DNA from: Rathayibacter tanaceti | GTDB lineage: Bacteria; Actinomycetota; Actinomycetes; Actinomycetales; Microbacteriaceae | Assembly: GCF_001634385.1 (NCBI RefSeq) | Contig: NZ_LIIN01000003.1 | Location: 1 to 64,000, forward strand | Length of the DNA: 64,000 nucleotides | Direction of reading: 5' to 3' | Part shown: positions 28,666 through 39,025 of the stretch, in pieces | Layout of the letters: every line of letters starts with the position of its first letter | Position numbering within the stretch: position 1 is the stretch's first letter | The notes under the pieces: generated by a model | What the model was told of the DNA's origin: nothing | The model's input: only the letters and a program-made list of their open reading frames with translations | The model's database searches: none | Made by a program: the position numbers and the translations under genes

Positions 28666-31212
28666 GTGCCAGGAGACAACCTCACCCGGAGCGAGGCGCA
28701 GGAGCGCGCCTCGCTGATCCAGGTCCACGACTACGACATCGTCCTCGACGTGACGCGAGGACCGGAGACCTTCCTCAGCACCACCACCGTGCGCTTCTCA
28801 GCGACCGAGGGGGCGTCGACCTTCCTCGACGCGATCACCAGGACCGTGCACTCCGTGACGCTGAACGGAGCGGAGCTCGACCCCGCGGACGTCGCCGACG
28901 GCGTGCGCATCCGCCTGGACTCGCTCGCCGCCGACAACGAGCTGACGGTCGTGGCGGAGGCGATGTACACGAACACCGGGGAGGGCCTGCACCGCTTCGT
29001 CGATCCGGTCGACGGCGAGGTCTACCTGTACTCGCAGTTCGAGGTGCCGGACTCGCGTCGCGTCTTCGCGGTGTTCGAGCAGCCCGACCTCAAGGCGGCC
29101 TTCCGCTTCACCGTGACGGCGCCCGAGGCGTGGCAGGTCGTCTCGAACCAGCCGACGCCGGAGCCGGTTCCCGCGGGCGAGGGGACGGCGACCTGGCGCT
29201 TCGCGCCCACCCCGCGCATCTCCTCGTACGTCACCGCCCTCATCGCGGGACCCTACGTCGTCGAGAGGGACTCGCTGGTCTCCTCCGACGGGCGCACGAT
29301 CCCGCTGGGTGTCTTCGCGCGTGCCTCGCTCGCGCCCTTCCTCGACGCCGGCTACGTGTTCGAGAAGACCAAGCAGGGCTTCGCCTTCTACGAGGAGAAG
29401 TTCGGAGTCCCCTACCCGTTCGCGAAGTACGACCAGCTGTTCGTCCCCGAGTTCAACGCCGGGGCGATGGAGAACGCCGGAGCGGTCACCTTCACCGAGA
29501 CGTACGTGTTCCGCTCGAAGGTGACCGAGGCGGTCAGGGAGCGCCGGGTCGTCACGATCCTGCACGAGCTCGCCCACATGTGGTTCGGCGACCTCGTGAC
29601 GATGAAGTGGTGGAACGACCTCTGGCTGAACGAGTCGTTCGCCGAGTACGCCTCCACCCTCGCAACGGCCGAGGCGACCGAGTGGACCGAGGCGTGGACC
29701 ACTTTCGCGGCGATGGAGAAGAGCTGGGCGTACCGTCAGGACCAACTGCCGTCGACGCACCCGATCGTCGCGACGATCAACGATCTGGAGGACGTCCAGG
29801 TCAACTTCGACGGCATCACCTACGCGAAGGGCGCCTCGGTTCTGAAGCAGCTCGTCGCGTGGGTCGGCGAGAAGGAGTTCCTCGCGGGCGTGCACGAGTA
29901 CTTCGTGAAGCACGCGTTCTCGAACACCGAGCTGAGCGATCTGCTCGTCGAGCTCGAGGCCACGAGCGGGCGCGATCTCACGCAGTGGTCGGCGCAGTGG
30001 CTCGAGACCGCCGGGGTGAACACGCTGCGTCCCGAGATCGTGGTCGACGAGAGCGGATCGATCGCGTCGTTCGCGATCCTGCAGAGCGCTGTCGAGGACT
30101 ATCCGACGGTCCGCCCGCACCGCCTCGCGATCGGCCTCTACGACTTCGAGGGCGACCGCCTCGTGCGGGTGCACCGCCTGGAGCTCGACGTCGACGGCGA
30201 GCGAACCGAGGTGCCCGAGCTGATCGGCCGGACCCGGCCGGCGCTCGTCCTGCTCAACGACGACGACCTCGCCTACGCGAAGATCCGTCTCGACGACGCG
30301 TCGCTCGCCGTCGCCATCGAGCATCTGGCGAGCATCGAGAACCCGCTCGCCCGCTCGCTGGTCTGGGGTTCGGCCTGGGACGCGACCCGGGACGCAGAGT
30401 CAGCGCCACGCGACTTCGTGCGCCTGGTGCTGGGGAACATCGCGACCGAGACCGAGTCGACCACGCTGCGCACCGTGCTGAACCAGCTGGTGACCACCGC
30501 CGGCCAGTACGTCGCCCCGGAGCACCGGGCCGAGGTCGTCGAGGAGGTGGGCGACCAGCTGTGGACGCTCGCCCAGCAGGCGGAGGCCGGCAGCGACGCG
30601 CAGTTCCAGTTCGTGAGGTTCTTCGCGGCGATCGCCTCGACGCCCGCTCACCTCGAGGCGGTCCAGGCGCTGCTCGACGGCGGCACGGCGCTCGACGGGC
30701 TCGACATCGACACCGACCTCGGCTGGGAGCTGCTGATCGCGCTCGTCGCGGGCGGGCGGGCCGGTGCGAACGAGATCGACGCGGCACTCGACTCCGACAC
30801 CACTGCCAGCGGGCAGCAGTCGGCCGCGCACGCACGCGCGGCGCTGCCCACGGCGGAGGCGAAACTCGCAGCCTGGGAGTCGGTCACCGCCGACGACTCG
30901 GCACCGAACACGATCGTCCGCTCGACAGGGCTCGGCTTCCAGCGGGTCGCGGACCCGCACCTGCTCGAGACGATGGTCCCGGTGTACTTCGGCGCACTGC
31001 GCTCGCTGTGGGAGTCGAAGAGCTACAAGATCGCGGAGTACCTGGTCGTGGGGTTCTACCCGGCAGCCGCACCGTCGCAGGAGATCGTCGACGCGACGCG
31101 GGCGTGGCTCGACGCGAACCCCGAGGTACCCGCGCTGCGGCGCCTCGTGATCGAGAACCTGGCCGGTGTCGAGCGCGCGCTGCGGGCGCAGGCGCGCGAC
31201 GCGCAGAGCTGA
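28666..31212 (+). CDS. pepN: Aminopeptidase N (M1 zinc metallopeptidase)
   Basis: 848 aa, removes N-terminal residues from peptides in the cytosol. GAMENAG exopeptidase motif near residue 266, zinc site HELAHMWFGD near 301 with the downstream Glu in WLNESFAEYAS, and the long ERAP1-like helical C-terminal domain. The chosen start GTG 28666 gives MPGDNLTRSEAQERA, which matches the N-terminus of actinobacterial PepN, with GGAG 7 nt upstream; ATG 28654 is the in-frame alternative. TAGGGT near 28596 may be the -10. Divergent from the DsbA-like gene. Confidence 0.96.
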   Translation: MPGDNLTRSEAQERASLIQVHDYDIVLDVTRGPETFLSTTTVRFSATEGASTFLDAITRTVHSVTLNGAELDPADVADGVRIRLDSLAADNELTVVAEAMYTNTGEGLHRFVDPVDGEVYLYSQFEVPDSRRVFAVFEQPDLKAAFRFTVTAPEAWQVVSNQPTPEPVPAGEGTATWRFAPTPRISSYVTALIAGPYVVERDSLVSSDGRTIPLGVFARASLAPFLDAGYVFEKTKQGFAFYEEKFGVPYPFAKYDQLFVPEFNAGAMENAGAVTFTETYVFRSKVTEAVRERRVVTILHELAHMWFGDLVTMKWWNDLWLNESFAEYASTLATAEATEWTEAWTTFAAMEKSWAYRQDQLPSTHPIVATINDLEDVQVNFDGITYAKGASVLKQLVAWVGEKEFLAGVHEYFVKHAFSNTELSDLLVELEATSGRDLTQWSAQWLETAGVNTLRPEIVVDESGSIASFAILQSAVEDYPTVRPHRLAIGLYDFEGDRLVRVHRLELDVDGERTEVPELIGRTRPALVLLNDDDLAYAKIRLDDASLAVAIEHLASIENPLARSLVWGSAWDATRDAESAPRDFVRLVLGNIATETESTTLRTVLNQLVTTAGQYVAPEHRAEVVEEVGDQLWTLAQQAEAGSDAQFQFVRFFAAIASTPAHLEAVQALLDGGTALDGLDIDTDLGWELLIALVAGGRAGANEIDAALDSDTTASGQQSAAHARAALPTAEAKLAAWESVTADDSAPNTIVRSTGLGFQRVADPHLLETMVPVYFGALRSLWESKSYKIAEYLVVGFYPAAAPSQEIVDATRAWLDANPEVPALRRLVIENLAGVERALRAQARDAQS

Positions 31213-31302
31213 CCCGCACCACCGGCCCCGTCTGCTCGACGCTCAGGTGCTCGCGCAACCGGGGCGGGTCGAGGCTCCGGTCGGCTCGGTGCTCCGATCG
31301 GG

Positions 31303-32437
31303 TCAGATCCCCGGCACGGAGCGCCGCGCCGGCCCGTCGTACGCGGACAGCGGTCGGATGAGCGCGTTCGAGGCGCGCTGCTCGATCACGTGCGCCGTCC
31401 ACCCCACCACCCGTGCTGCCACGAACAGCGGTGTGAAGATCTCGGTGTCGAAGCCGATCAGCCGGTACGCGGGTCCGGACGGGTAGTCGAGGTTGGGCAG
31501 GATCCCCGTGCGCTCCGCCATCGCGGCGGCCAGCGCGTCGTACAACTCGATCAGCTCGGCGGCGCCCTCGTGCTCGGCGAGCCGGCGCAGCGCCGCCTCC
31601 ATGGTGGGCACCCTCGAATCGCCGGACTTGTAGACCCGGTGCCCGAAGCCCATCACCTTGCGGCGCTCGCCGAGGGCGCCGGCGAGCCACTCCTCCGATC
31701 GACACGCCGCGTCGGGACCCTGTCCGATCTCGTCGAGAACGTGCAGCACAGCCTCGTTCGCGCCTCCGTGCAGCGACCCCTTGAGCGCGCCGACCGCGGC
31801 CGTGACCGCGGAGTACACGTCCGAGAGGGTGGAGGTCACCACGCGCGCGGTGAAGGTAGAGGCGTTGAACGAGTGCTCGGCGTAGAGCACGAGCGAGACC
31901 CGGAACGCATCGACGACGACCGGGTCGGGAACCGCGCCGAACGTCATCCAGAGGAAGTTCTCGGAGTAGTCGAGATCATCGCGGGGCTCGATCGGCCGCA
32001 GCCCGCGTCGCCGGCGCTGCGCCAGGGCGACGATGCCGGGCAGAGCCGCCCACAGGCGCACCGAGCGCTCGAGCACCGCCTCCGGCGCGTCAGCGTCCGG
32101 ATCCGGGTCGAGCGCGCCGAGGACGCTCACTGCGGTGCGCACGACGTCCATCGGATGCGCGGAGACCGGCAGCAGGTCGATCACCGCGCTGACCTCCGGT
32201 GCCGGCGCCCGATGCGCCCGCTCGACGGCGGCCAGCCCGGTCGCCTGCTCGCGGGTCGCAGCTCGCCGTTCCAGAGCAGCCAGGCGACGTCCTCGAACGC
32301 CTCGCGGCGGCCAGCTCCTGCACCGGGTAGCCGCGGTACAGCAACGAGTTCGACGCCGGGTCGACCTTCGAGACCGCCGTCGTGTCGACGACGACCCCCA
32401 CGAGGCCTTTGCGGATGTCCTGGTCTGTCGTGCTCAT
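31303..32437 (-). CDS. prpC: 2-methylcitrate synthase/citrate synthase; two frameshifts near 32258 and 32306
   Basis: Condenses propionyl-CoA (or acetyl-CoA) with oxaloacetate. With one base restored at each site the product is 378 aa, the short type of methylcitrate synthase. Motifs: SLLYRGYPVQELA, VIDLLPVSAHPMD, HSFNASTF, GSLHGGANEAVL and MGFGHRVYKSGDSR with catalytic His residues. Its place 86 nt downstream of prpB argues for the methylcitrate role. Two indels within 50 bp in an otherwise perfect protein point to poor local sequence quality. Confidence 0.9.
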
Positions 32438-32523
32438 CCTTCGCTCCTTCGCGAGAGGGGACGTCGGCGCCGGGGAGCGCCGCCGGGTCATGCCGGACGC
32501 CCGTCCGACGGGCGCCGACGAGT

Positions 32524-33434
32524 TCAGGCGCCGTAGTGCTCGGCGAGCGAGAAGTCGAACACGCCCTCGTCGAAGCGGCTGTAGGAGGCGTAGTCGAGCA
32601 GCTCGTACAGCTCGGCGCGCGTCTGCATACCCGGCACCTCCGCGCGGAGGGACCCCTCGGTTTTCAGCGTGTCGAGCGCCCGCATGGCGGCGCCCATGGC
32701 GATCCGGAGCAGCGAGACCGGATGGATCACGACGTTCACGCCGATGTCGGCGAGCTGACGAGCGGTGAAGAGCTCGCTCTTGCCGAACTCGGTCATGTTG
32801 GCCAGGATCGGCACGTCGATCGCGGCGCGGACTGCCTCGAACTCGGCGAGATCGCGCATCGCCTCGGGGAAGATCGCATCGGCACCGGCGTCGACGAGGC
32901 GCTGGGCCCGCTCGATCGCGGCCGGCAGGCCGTCCAGCGCGCGGATGTCGGTGCGGGCATGATCACTAGATCCGGGTCGCGCCGAGCGTCGACCGCGGCG
33001 GCGATCCTCCTGACCGACGTCGCCTCGTCGACGACCGCCTTGCCGTCGAGATGACCGCAGCGCTTGGGGTTCACTTGGTCCTCGATGTGCAGGCCCGCGA
33101 CTCCCGCGTCCTCGAGCGTCTGCACCGTGCGCGCGACGTTGAGCGGCTCGCCGAAGCCGGTGTCGGCGTCGACGAGGACCGGCAGATCGGTCATCCGCGC
33201 GATCTGCTGAGACCGGGCGGCGACCTCGGTGAGTGTGGTGAGGCCGATGTCCGGGAGGCCCAGCTCGGCCGAGAGGACGGCGCCCGAGACGTAGACGCCG
33301 TCGAAGCCCTTCGCCTCAATCAGGCGCGCCGAGAGCGGAGTGAAAGCGCCGGGCAGCTGCAACAGCTCCTGTGACGCGAGGCGCTCACGGAACAGGCGCC
33401 GCTTCTCGGCGGGAGTCCGGGTGGAGTGCAGCAT
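32524..33434 (-). CDS. prpB: 2-methylisocitrate lyase; frameshift near 32958
   Basis: Splits 2-methylisocitrate to pyruvate and succinate. With one G restored (VIM/ARTDIRALDGLPAA), 303 aa. ICL/PEPM fold with DADTGFGEPLNVART, IEDQVNPKRCGHLDGK (the catalytic KRCGH motif), MARTDI and NMTEFGKSEL. First gene of prpB-prpC. No prpD dehydratase lies beside it, and upstream is the divergent mscS. ATG 33434 is preceded by GGGGAAGGA. Confidence 0.93.
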
Positions 33435-33580
33435 CGGGCGTCCTTCCCCTGGGGGCGGTTCGTGGGGCCGGGCGGGCCCTGCTCTGAATCTATATGGCGG
33501 CGACGGCGGGGGCTCGGACCGCCTGCGCCCAGCCTCGCGCTCGCACTCCCGCGGGAGGCGTCCCGTAGCCTGGAGGAGTC

Positions 33581-34672
33581 ATGCTGCTTCTCGAGACCTC
33601 GACCCCGGATCCTGTCGCCGCCACCGTGTCGTTCTTCGACTCCCCCGCCTTCTGGAAGGTGGTCTGGGTCCTCGCGATCGTGCTCGGCGCGCTGATCGTG
33701 CGCGTCATCGCGCACGTCCTCATCGGGCGCGTGGTCGATCAGATCGTGTCGGGAGTGAAGCGCCGTCAGCGCGTGGAAGACACGCAGGCCATCGCGGCCT
33801 CACCGCTCGCCGCGGTCCGGGTGGTGCAGCGCACCCGAACCCTGGGCTCGATCCTCAACAACATCAGCTCGATCCTCATCGTCGTGATCGCCCTGGTGAT
33901 GATCATCAGCACCATCGACAAGGACCTCATCGGCTCCTTCGCGCTGCTCACCGCCGCGCTCGGCGCGGGGCTGGGCTTCGGTGCCCAGAACATCGTCAAG
34001 GACGTGCTCAACGGCCTCTTCATGGTCGCGGAGGATCAGCTCGGGGTCGGCGATGTGGTCGACACCGGGCAGGCCACGGGGGTGGTCGAGTCCGTCGGGG
34101 TGCGCGTGACCCAGATCCGCGACGTCAACGGCGTGCTCTGGTTCGTCCGCAACGGCGAGATCGTTCGCGTCGGCAACATGTCGCAAGGCTGGTCGCGCGT
34201 CATCGTCGATCTCGCCGTTCCGTACGAGACCGATCTCGAGCAGGTGCAGTCGACGGTCCTCGCCACGGCGAACGAGCTCGCGGCGAGCAGCCGGTGGCGA
34301 GCACGGATCATCGACAGGCCCGAGCTCTGGGGGCTCGAGTCGATCGCCGACGACGCCCTCGTCGTCCGGGTGGTCGTCAAGACCCGCACCACTGCGAAGG
34401 ACGATGTGGCCCGCGAGCTGCGGCTCCGCGTGAAGAAGGCGCTCGACGCGCTCGACGTGAAGCTGCCCTCGCTCTCGACCGTCGTCCTCGAGGGCTTCGA
34501 CGGCGCGACGAGCGTCGGAGGCGCGAAGCCGCCACGGACGACGCCGTCGCCCACGATCACCACAGAGCACGGTAAGCCGGTGCGCCTGCCCCGCGCCGTG
34601 CGGCGACCCAGGGAGCAGCGCCCGCCCGGCGACAGCGGCGCGACGTCTCCCGTGCAGGGGCCGCAGTCGTGA
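33581..34672 (+). CDS. MscS-family mechanosensitive ion channel
   Basis: 363 aa. Three hydrophobic segments, the third being the pore-lining Gly/Ala-rich helix (AALGAGLGFGAQNIVKD), then the beta domain (EDQLGVGDVV, GVVESVGVRVTQIRD, NGEIVRVGN) and a Pro/Arg-rich cytoplasmic tail. Acts as a tension-gated safety valve during osmotic downshock. GGAGGAG precedes ATG 33581. Its stop overlaps the haemoglobin GTG start by 4 nt. Confidence 0.94.
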   Translation: MLLLETSTPDPVAATVSFFDSPAFWKVVWVLAIVLGALIVRVIAHVLIGRVVDQIVSGVKRRQRVEDTQAIAASPLAAVRVVQRTRTLGSILNNISSILIVVIALVMIISTIDKDLIGSFALLTAALGAGLGFGAQNIVKDVLNGLFMVAEDQLGVGDVVDTGQATGVVESVGVRVTQIRDVNGVLWFVRNGEIVRVGNMSQGWSRVIVDLAVPYETDLEQVQSTVLATANELAASSRWRARIIDRPELWGLESIADDALVVRVVVKTRTTAKDDVARELRLRVKKALDALDVKLPSLSTVVLEGFDGATSVGGAKPPRTTPSPTITTEHGKPVRLPRAVRRPREQRPPGDSGATSPVQGPQS

Positions 34673-35079
34673 GCGGCCTGCAGATCGGCGGCACGCCTCC
34701 GCTGCGCAGCTTCTGGGAGCACGTGGGCGGCAGGCCCACCTTCGAGCGTCTTGTGCGCCGCTTCTACGAGGGCGTCCGCGAGGACGACCTGCTCTGGCCG
34801 ATGTACCCGGCGGAGGATCTCGAGGGAGCGATCCAGCGGCTGACCGGCTTCCTCGAGCAGTACTGGGGCGGGCCGGGCACCTACAGCCAGGAGCGCGGGC
34901 ACCCGCGGCTGAGGATGCGGCATCAGCCGTTCCGCATCACTCCCGACGCGCGCGACCACTGGCTCCAGCACATGCGGGTCGCGGTCGACGAGCTCGAACT
35001 CGCGCCCGCTGACGAGACCCTGTTGTGGGACTACCTGGAGCGGGCCGCACACGCGATGGTGAACAGCATCGGCCAGTAG
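34669..35079 (+). CDS. Truncated haemoglobin, group II (trHbO type)
   Basis: 136 aa. Group II fold: GGRPTFERLVRRFYEGV in the B/C region, LLWPMYP, FLEQYWGGPGTYS, GHPRLRMRHQPF with the proximal His, and DHWLQHM with the conserved G8 Trp. Binds O2/NO at haem in the cytosol. GTG 34669 overlaps the mscS stop (GTGA), so the two are cotranslated. Same position relative to pepN as M. tuberculosis glbO (Rv2470). Confidence 0.94.
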   Translation: MSGLQIGGTPPLRSFWEHVGGRPTFERLVRRFYEGVREDDLLWPMYPAEDLEGAIQRLTGFLEQYWGGPGTYSQERGHPRLRMRHQPFRITPDARDHWLQHMRVAVDELELAPADETLLWDYLERAAHAMVNSIGQ

Positions 35080-35084
35080 CGTCG

Positions 35085-35750
35085 TCAGCCGGGCGTGCGC
35101 ACCAGAACATGACCGCGACGCGACGTGAGGCGGCGCCAGGATCCGCTCTCGAGCAGTGCCACGGGATCGTCCCCTCCGAGGAAACCGAGCGCGAAGAGTG
35201 CGAAGGCGGCACCGGCGGGCACGTCCTCGAGACCCTCCATCGGCCGCCCCCAGACCGTCGTCCGCACGCGCCCCACGATCTGCTCACCGGTCTCGGAACC
35301 CACTGCGGCGGCGATCTCGTCGATGCCCGCTCGGGCGACGGCCTCGAGGACGGCGGGGTCCACGGGCTCACGGCGCGTCCAGCCACCCCGCGGAGGCGAG
35401 ATCCCCGCCCAGGCCCCGGCCGTCGCGTCATCGCCGTCGGGCAGGACGACCGGCTTGCCGTCGGCACCGCCCGGCTCCCACTGCAGGCGGGCGAGGCGGT
35501 CCGAGAGAGCGCGAATCGGGACGACCCGGTCGAACCCGGCGGCCTCCTCGAGCGCGAAGACCCGCAGCCCGAGGATCGTCGCCGAGCGGTCGAGCAGCCC
35601 CCTCGGCTGCAGCACGGCTGTGTAGGCCGCGAGCACGTGATCCTCGGCGAGGAGGCGGACGGCGCCGTCCTCGACCCGTGCCGATCGGCCGAGGAAGACG
35701 CGCAGATCCGAGAGGCTCGGCGGATCCGCCAGGGAGAAGGACGAACTCAT
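35085..35750 (-). CDS. Conserved hypothetical protein, 221 aa
   Basis: No recognised domain. Soluble, no signal peptide, slightly acidic; segments worth noting are LAEDHVLAAYTAVLQPRG and EPVDPAVLEAVARAGIDE. ATG 35750 begins MSSSFSLADPP; no clear ribosome site is present but TAAGTT lies about 10 nt upstream. Convergent with the trHbO gene and divergent from the acyl-CoA thioesterase, so it is monocistronic. Coding bias matches the neighbours. Confidence 0.75.
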   Translation of the reverse strand: MSSSFSLADPPSLSDLRVFLGRSARVEDGAVRLLAEDHVLAAYTAVLQPRGLLDRSATILGLRVFALEEAAGFDRVVPIRALSDRLARLQWEPGGADGKPVVLPDGDDATAGAWAGISPPRGGWTRREPVDPAVLEAVARAGIDEIAAAVGSETGEQIVGRVRTTVWGRPMEGLEDVPAGAAFALFALGFLGGDDPVALLESGSWRRLTSRRGHVLVRTPG

Positions 35751-35809
35751 CGCGTCGGTAAACTTACCCGGAGGCCGCCCGGCCCGCCGTCCGACACCCC
35801 GGAGGTACC

Positions 35810-36676
35810 GTGCCCGATCCCCTGTCCTCCTTCCTCGCCGCACTCGATCTGACCGACACCGGTGCACGCACCAGCGAGGACATCTCGACCGGCCCCTCCC
35901 AGTGGACGCCGGAGGGACGGGTCTTCGGCGGCCAGGTGCTCGCCCAGTCGCTCGTCGCAGCGGGGCGCACCGTCGAGGAGCGCCCGGTGCACTCGATGCA
36001 CGGCTACTTCCTCCGCCCGGGCGACGTCAGCCTCCCGATCACCTTCTCCGTCGACCGGATCCACGACGGCCGATCCTTCTGCACCCGACGGACGCAGGCC
36101 TACCAGAACGGTCAGCCGATCCTGTCGATGATCGCGTCGTTCCAGACCGAGGACGAGGGGCTCGAGCACCAGGCACCGATGCCGGAGGGAGTTCCCGAGC
36201 CGGAGTCGCTGCCGAGCACTGCGGAGGTCCTCGCCGGCATCGACCACCCGGTGGGCAACTTCTGGGCGACGCAGCGGCCCTTCGACGTCCGCCACGTCGA
36301 GCAGCCCGTCTACCTCCGCGCCGATCCGCAGCGAGTCGCGCACCAGAGCATCTGGATGCGCTCGCTCGGAGCACTGCCGGACGATCCCCTGCTGCACCGC
36401 GCCGCCCTCGCGTATGCGAGTGACTACACGATCCTCGAGTCGACCCTCCGTCGCCACGGCATCGCCTGGACGACACCGGGCCTGCGAATGGCGAGCCTCG
36501 ACCACGCGATGTGGTGGCACCGACCGGCACGGGTCGACGAGTGGCTCCTCTACGTCCAGGAGGCGCCGAGCGCGTCCGGCGGCCGCGGACTCTCGCTCGG
36601 CAGGATCTACGCACGGGACGGCCGGCTCGTGGCGAGCGTCGCCCAGGAGGGCATGGTGCGCGTCCCGGGACGCTGA
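35810..36676 (+). CDS. Acyl-CoA thioesterase II (TesB-like double hotdog)
   Basis: 288 aa. Hydrolyses acyl-CoA to free acid and CoA. Two hotdog domains: the N-terminal one with FGGQVLAQSLVAA and HSMHGYFLRPGD, the C-terminal one with HRAALAYASDYTILE and the active-site Asp/Gln/Thr region (SLDHAMWWHRP). GTG 35810 follows GGAGG. Next to it on the other strand is a 4HBT thioesterase. Confidence 0.93.
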   Translation: MPDPLSSFLAALDLTDTGARTSEDISTGPSQWTPEGRVFGGQVLAQSLVAAGRTVEERPVHSMHGYFLRPGDVSLPITFSVDRIHDGRSFCTRRTQAYQNGQPILSMIASFQTEDEGLEHQAPMPEGVPEPESLPSTAEVLAGIDHPVGNFWATQRPFDVRHVEQPVYLRADPQRVAHQSIWMRSLGALPDDPLLHRAALAYASDYTILESTLRRHGIAWTTPGLRMASLDHAMWWHRPARVDEWLLYVQEAPSASGGRGLSLGRIYARDGRLVASVAQEGMVRVPGR

Positions 36677-36680
36677 TCCC

Positions 36681-37154
36681 TCAGCTCCGCTTCGAGAAGG
36701 CGATCGTCTCCTCGACGTACGGGTCCCAGGCCTCACGGAGCGCGTCCGAGATGCGCTCCGGGCGCCCGGTCGCCGCCGTCACCATGACGAGTGTCGTCAT
36801 CGCCCGGGTGTAGAGAACCCGAGGCGAGACGCCGTCCGGTGAGTACAGCTCATAGCAGACCTCGAGGCTCGCGCCGCCGATCCGCCCGATCCACAGCTCG
36901 ACGTCGATCGGAGCCTTCATGTAGGGGATCGGTGCGACGTACTCGACCTCCTGTCGCGCGATCAGAGTGATGGTGGGCGCACCCGGCCTGGCGTCGAGCA
37001 CCGCCGTCGCCTGCCCGCCCTCGCCCGGCGAATCGGGCCGCCAGAACGCCTGGATCCGCGCTTCCTCGAGCAGGTGCAGCATCTCGGCGTTGTTGACGTG
37101 CGCGTAGGCGTCGAAGTCCGACCAGCGGAGCGGAATGGCGACGTGCAGGCGCAT
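36681..37154 (-). CDS. 4HBT-family acyl-CoA thioesterase
   Basis: 157 aa single hotdog domain. LRWSDFDAYAHVNNAEML holds the active-site Asp near residue 15 and the conserved HVNN segment. Probably hydrolyses a short acyl- or aryl-CoA; substrate unknown. Its ATG overlaps the ettA stop by 1 nt (TGATG), so it is translationally coupled to ettA. Confidence 0.92.
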   Translation of the reverse strand: MRLHVAIPLRWSDFDAYAHVNNAEMLHLLEEARIQAFWRPDSPGEGGQATAVLDARPGAPTITLIARQEVEYVAPIPYMKAPIDVELWIGRIGGASLEVCYELYSPDGVSPRVLYTRAMTTLVMVTAATGRPERISDALREAWDPYVEETIAFSKRS

Positions 37155-38836
37155 CAGTCGCGGGTGAGCTTGCGGTAGGCCGAGCGGTGCGGCTTCGCGG
37201 CGTCGGGGCCCAGGCGCTCGATCTTGTTCTCCTCGTAGGCCTCGAAGTTGCCCTCGAACCAGTACCAGTTCGCGGGGTCCTCCTCCGTGCCCTCGTAGGC
37301 GAGGATGTGCGTCGCGATCCGATCGAGGAACCACCGGTCGTGGGTGATCACCACGGCGCAGCCGGGGAACTCGAGCAGCGCGTTCTCGAGGCTGCCGAGG
37401 GTCTCGACGTCGAGGTCGTTGGTCGGCTCGTCGAGCAGGAGGAGGTTGCCGCCCTGCTTGAGCGTCAGGGCGAGGTTGAGGCGGTTGCGCTCTCCACCGG
37501 AGAGCACGCCCGCCTTCTTCTGCTGGTCGGGCCCCTTGAAGCCGAACTGCGAGACGTAGGCGCGCGAGGGGATCTCCGTCTTGCCGACCGTGATGTAGTC
37601 GTGGCCGTCAGAGACGACCTCCCAGAGGTTCTTGCTCGGATCGATGCCGCCGCGGCTCTGGTCGACGTACGAGATGTCGACCGTCTCGCCGATCTTGAGG
37701 TCGCCGGAGTCGAGGGGCTCGAACCCGACGATCGTCTTGAACAGCGTGGTCTTGCCGACTCCGTTGGGGCCGATGACGCCGACGATGCCGTTGCGGGGCA
37801 GGGTGAAGCTGAGGTCCTCGATGAGGACCCGCTCGCCGAATTGCTTGTGCAGTTTCTTCGCATCGATCACCTGGGCGCCCAGTCGAGGGCCGACCGGGAT
37901 CACGATCTCCTCGAAGTCGAGGACACGCGTCTTCTCGGCCTCGGCCGCCATCTCCTCGTAGCGGGCAAGGCGGGCCTTCGACTTGGCCTGACGGCCCTTC
38001 GCATTGCTGCGGACCCAGTCGAGCTCTGTGCTGAGGCGCTTGGCGAGCTTCGCGTCCTTCTTGCCCTGCACCTCGAGACGCGCCTGCTTCTTCTCGAGGT
38101 AGGTGGAGTAGTTGCCCTCGTAGGGGTAGAGGTGACCGCGATCGACCTCGGCGATCCATTCCGCGACATTGTCGAGGAAGTACCGGTCGTGGGTGACGGC
38201 GAGCACGGCGCCGGGGTACTTCGAGAGGAACTGCTCGAGCCAGAGCACGCTCTCGGCATCGAGGTGGTTCGTGGGCTCGTCGAGCAGCAGCAGATCGGGC
38301 TTCTGGAGCAGCAGCTTCGTCAGCGCCACTCGGCGCTTCTCGCCTCCGGAGAGGTTCGTGACGAGGGAGTCCCCCGGCGGGGTCCGTAGCGCGTCCATGG
38401 CCTGCTCGAGCTGGGAGTCGAGGTCCCACGCGTCCGCGGCGTCGATGGCCTCCTGGAGGGTTCCCATCTCGGCGAGCAGGCTGTCGAAGTCCGCATCCGG
38501 ATCCGCCATCGCCAGGGAGATCTCGTTGAAGCGATCGATCTTGGCCTTGATCTCGCCGACGCCCTCCTGCACGTTCTCGAGTACAGTCTTCGTTTCGTCG
38601 AGCTCGGGCTCCTGCATCAGGATGCCGACGGAGTAGCCCGGGCTGAGCCGCGCCTCTCCGTTGCTGGGGGTGTCGAGCCCCGCCATGATCTTGAGGATCG
38701 TCGACTTGCCGGCGCCGTTGGGGCCGACCACGCCGATCTTCGCGCCCGGCAGGAACGACATGGTGACGTCGTCCAGGATCAGCTTGTCGCCGACCGCTTT
38801 CCGAGCGCGCACCATCGAGTAAATGTATTCAGCCAC
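37154..38836 (-). CDS. ettA: Energy-dependent translational throttle protein EttA (ABC-F)
   Basis: 560 aa, soluble ABC-F ATPase that binds the ribosomal E site and gates entry into elongation according to ATP/ADP. Two ABC cassettes: Walker A GPNGAGKST near residue 39 and GPNGVGKTT near residue 359; signatures LSGGEKRRV and LSGGERNRL; the arm and P-site tether (Lys/Arg-rich, about residues 250-310) between them. GTG 38836. Coupled to the downstream thioesterase. Matches M. tuberculosis Rv2477c in context. Confidence 0.96.
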   Translation of the reverse strand: MAEYIYSMVRARKAVGDKLILDDVTMSFLPGAKIGVVGPNGAGKSTILKIMAGLDTPSNGEARLSPGYSVGILMQEPELDETKTVLENVQEGVGEIKAKIDRFNEISLAMADPDADFDSLLAEMGTLQEAIDAADAWDLDSQLEQAMDALRTPPGDSLVTNLSGGEKRRVALTKLLLQKPDLLLLDEPTNHLDAESVLWLEQFLSKYPGAVLAVTHDRYFLDNVAEWIAEVDRGHLYPYEGNYSTYLEKKQARLEVQGKKDAKLAKRLSTELDWVRSNAKGRQAKSKARLARYEEMAAEAEKTRVLDFEEIVIPVGPRLGAQVIDAKKLHKQFGERVLIEDLSFTLPRNGIVGVIGPNGVGKTTLFKTIVGFEPLDSGDLKIGETVDISYVDQSRGGIDPSKNLWEVVSDGHDYITVGKTEIPSRAYVSQFGFKGPDQQKKAGVLSGGERNRLNLALTLKQGGNLLLLDEPTNDLDVETLGSLENALLEFPGCAVVITHDRWFLDRIATHILAYEGTEEDPANWYWFEGNFEAYEENKIERLGPDAAKPHRSAYRKLTRD

Positions 38837-39025
38837 ACCAAATCCTCACGTTCCGAAGGTCTGCGCGGAGTCGCGACGCCCGCTCGCCGCACGCTCCGCG
38901 CCACAGGGCTGTCGGAGTCTGGGGCGGGGAAGCAACGCCGGCCTGGCCCCGACGCGGTACGCGGGGCGCGTGACCGTCCGCACGTATCGAGGATAACGGG
39001 AAGTCGGTGTCGTGCGTCGGCCGCG

